From Arthrobacter sp. SW1 (GTDB lineage: Bacteria; Actinomycetota; Actinomycetes; Actinomycetales; Micrococcaceae), in contig NZ_MJLT01000045.1 in the NCBI RefSeq assembly GCF_001766675.1, positions 490,308-554,307 of the forward strand: 64,000 nt of DNA, in the 5' to 3' direction. Positions 62,653 through 64,000 of this stretch are shown here, one piece after another; the stretch's first letter is position 1, and each line of letters opens with the position of its first letter. Below the pieces are notes generated by a model. It searched no databases. It was given only the letters and a program-made list of their open reading frames with translations, and was not told where the DNA came from. Made by a program: the position numbers and the translations under genes.

Positions 62653-63708
62653 ATGCGAATTGGTGTTGATGGAAGCAAGATTCCCCACGAGGACGGGGAC
62701 TCCGCGGTCCGGATCCTCGAACGCGCGCACGCGCTGGGCATGGAAGGCGTGTACTTCCGCACCGTGATGGACGTATCGCCCACCCTGGACCGCGGACTGC
62801 TGGCCGAGGTCCGCTCCTGCGCGGACGAGCTCGGGCTGTACCTGCAGATGGGCCTCGCCAAGGTGAATCCGTATGCCGCCTCGGAAGCCCCGCAGGTCCG
62901 CAAACTGGGCGACGGCGATTACACCCGCGGCATGGTGAAGATGATCGAAGCTGCGCACGAGGCCGCCGGTGTCACCGATTTGTGGGTGGCCTGCGCCAAC
63001 TACCAGCGCGGCATGCCCGGCTACTACGTGTTCGATCGCTTCCGCACGGACGCCCCGTGGCCGGACCAGCTGGTGGCCATCGAGAAGTTCCTGCGGCTTC
63101 TGGCCCCCGTGGCCCGGGACCATGGCGTGCACCTGAACATCGAGACCCACGAGGAAATCACCAGCTACGAGGTGGTGCGGCTGGTGGAATCGGTGGGCCC
63201 GGACGTCCTGGGTGTCACCTTCGATACCGCCAACGTGGTGGTCCGCGGTGAGGATCCGGTGGCCGCCGCCCGGCGCGTGGCGCCCTACACCAGGGCGACC
63301 CACCTCCGCGACTTCATCCTGGGGGAGCAGGAGGGCGTGTTCGGCCGGGTGTTCGCTCCCATCGGGCAGGGTTCCATCGACTGGGACACCGTGCTGGGCA
63401 TCTTGCACGAGGCCAACCCGGAGCTGCCGTTGTCGATCGAAAACGCGGGGCCCACCTTGCACCTGCCCATCGGCCTGGATGATCCCGAGTGGCTCGCCGT
63501 GCACCCCGACCTTGATGCTGCCGAGGTGGCCCGCATCCGGGAGATGGCCGCAGAGCACCAAGGCCGAGTGGAGCGGGGCGAGGCTGTGCCGATCTCCGAG
63601 TTCCGGGCCATCCCGTACGACGGCGAACGCTTCATCCTCGAGTCCGCCCAGGCCCTGCGTGCTTCCTTGGCCCGGCTCGGGATCGCGGAGGGCGTCACCA
63701 CCCCCTGA
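62653..63708 (+). CDS. Xylose isomerase-like TIM barrel protein 2
   Basis: A 351-residue paralogue of the operon's first product with a complete set of likely metal ligands: E164 in LNIETHEEI, D191 in VTFDTANVVVRGEDP, H217 in RATHLRDF and E263 in LSIENAGPTLH. This is the E-D-H-E arrangement of ketose epimerases and related isomerases. It is therefore the better candidate for the catalytic enzyme acting on the imported compound. The ATG follows GGAAGGACAAG, 71 bp after the binding-protein gene. The exact reaction is unknown. Confidence 0.87.
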   Translation: MRIGVDGSKIPHEDGDSAVRILERAHALGMEGVYFRTVMDVSPTLDRGLLAEVRSCADELGLYLQMGLAKVNPYAASEAPQVRKLGDGDYTRGMVKMIEAAHEAAGVTDLWVACANYQRGMPGYYVFDRFRTDAPWPDQLVAIEKFLRLLAPVARDHGVHLNIETHEEITSYEVVRLVESVGPDVLGVTFDTANVVVRGEDPVAAARRVAPYTRATHLRDFILGEQEGVFGRVFAPIGQGSIDWDTVLGILHEANPELPLSIENAGPTLHLPIGLDDPEWLAVHPDLDAAEVARIREMAAEHQGRVERGEAVPISEFRAIPYDGERFILESAQALRASLARLGIAEGVTTP

Positions 63709-63733
63709 CACCCTCTTAAGCGCGAACGTACAC

Positions 63734-63806
63734 TTGGGGCCCCAAATCCGCTGGGCGGGTTCTAGCGGTCGTTGCAACACCCTGACTTCGGGAGTTGCAA
63801 CGACCG
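63734..63806. repeat. Palindromes at the border of an IS-like element
   Basis: TTGGGGCCCCAA (63734-63745) is a 12-bp perfect palindrome. CGGTCGTTGCAAC (63766-63778) and GTTGCAACGACCG (63794-63806) are perfect 13-bp inverted arms 15 bp apart, directly before the transposase-like frame. The second pair may include the left terminal repeat of the element. The right end is outside the window. Confidence 0.5.
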
Positions 63807-64000
63807 TGGTTCGTTTAAGCGGTGATTCATCAGGTTCTGGCTGGTACCGGCAGGAACATAAGGACGCATTTTTCGTAGTGTTTGATCGTCTGCAGGACAC
63901 GACGGCGGCTGCTAAAGCTTGCGGGATTAATCCAGCGACCGGGGCAGCCTGGGTTCGGAAGGCTGGGTTGAAGGGCCTCGGGAAACGGGGAAGAGGTCCG
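63806..64000 (+). mobile_element. N-terminal fragment of an IS30-like transposase
   Basis: An open frame from a GTG runs off the right edge, giving about 65 residues. It reads GWYRQEHKDAFFVVFDRLQD, then TAAAKACGINPATGAAWVRK and AGLKGLGKRG. This is a helix-turn-helix of the kind at the start of IS30-family transposases (F-x-x-x-D-R, A-A-A, N-x-x-T-x-x-x-W-V-R-x-A-G). The base composition is less GC-rich than neighbouring genes. The catalytic DDE domain is not in the window, so family assignment is tentative. Confidence 0.6.

Overview
The window is chromosomal DNA from a high-GC actinobacterium, most likely a member of the Micrococcaceae (Arthrobacter / Pseudarthrobacter type). This rests on strong GC bias at third codon positions, many GTG and TTG starts, TAGACT-like -10 boxes, alanine-rich tails on ribosomal proteins, an actinobacterial phosphofructokinase signature (G104/K124), and an spc operon that lacks rpsN between rplE and rpsH, as I recall being described for Micrococcus. 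No rRNA, CRISPR array or prophage is visible. The only mobile-element sequence is the start of an IS30-like transposase at the right edge.

Layout. 1-5.7 kb: the start of an unidentified gene, pfkA, and an envelope-stress locus with three PspC domains, including a PspC-fused LiaS-like histidine kinase and a LuxR-type response regulator. 5.7-13.6 kb: an aminotransferase, tRNA-Trp, secE, nusG, rplK, rplA, a pair of tandem-GNAT acetyltransferase genes, then rplJ-rplL behind an L10-type leader. 13.7-15.4 kb: a YbaK-family deacylase and a thiolase on the minus strand. 15.8-28.3 kb: rpoB-rpoC, rpsL-rpsG-fusA and tuf. 28.4-34.1 kb: a 1358-residue polytopic membrane protein, a 41-residue membrane peptide and a GH1 beta-glucosidase. 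34.5-46.4 kb: the S10 and spc operons, secY and adk.

46.5-52.1 kb holds the most interesting accessory block. It is five tightly overlapping genes (KAS III/OleA-like, GT2 glycosyltransferase, cytochrome P450, OleC-like AMP ligase, OleD-like reductase) lying between adk and map, which are adjacent in many other actinobacteria. OleA, OleC and OleD homologues without an OleB hydrolase suggest that the pathway may stop at a beta-lactone, possibly oxidised and glycosylated. This is inference.

53.2-63.7 kb is a GntR/FCD-regulated divergon. Leftward it encodes the regulator, an amidohydrolase lacking the usual HxH motif, and a UraD-like decarboxylase. Rightward it encodes a xylose-isomerase-like TIM barrel, a complete Dpp/Opp-type ABC importer and a second TIM barrel. 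A perfect 16-bp palindrome in the divergent promoter is the likely operator. It reads as an uncharacterised import and catabolic pathway for a nitrogen-containing small molecule. Short intergenic repeats are scattered through the window: a GTACGACGGCGG hairpin after both rpoB and rpoC, and a TTCGACAAGCTCAACC family.
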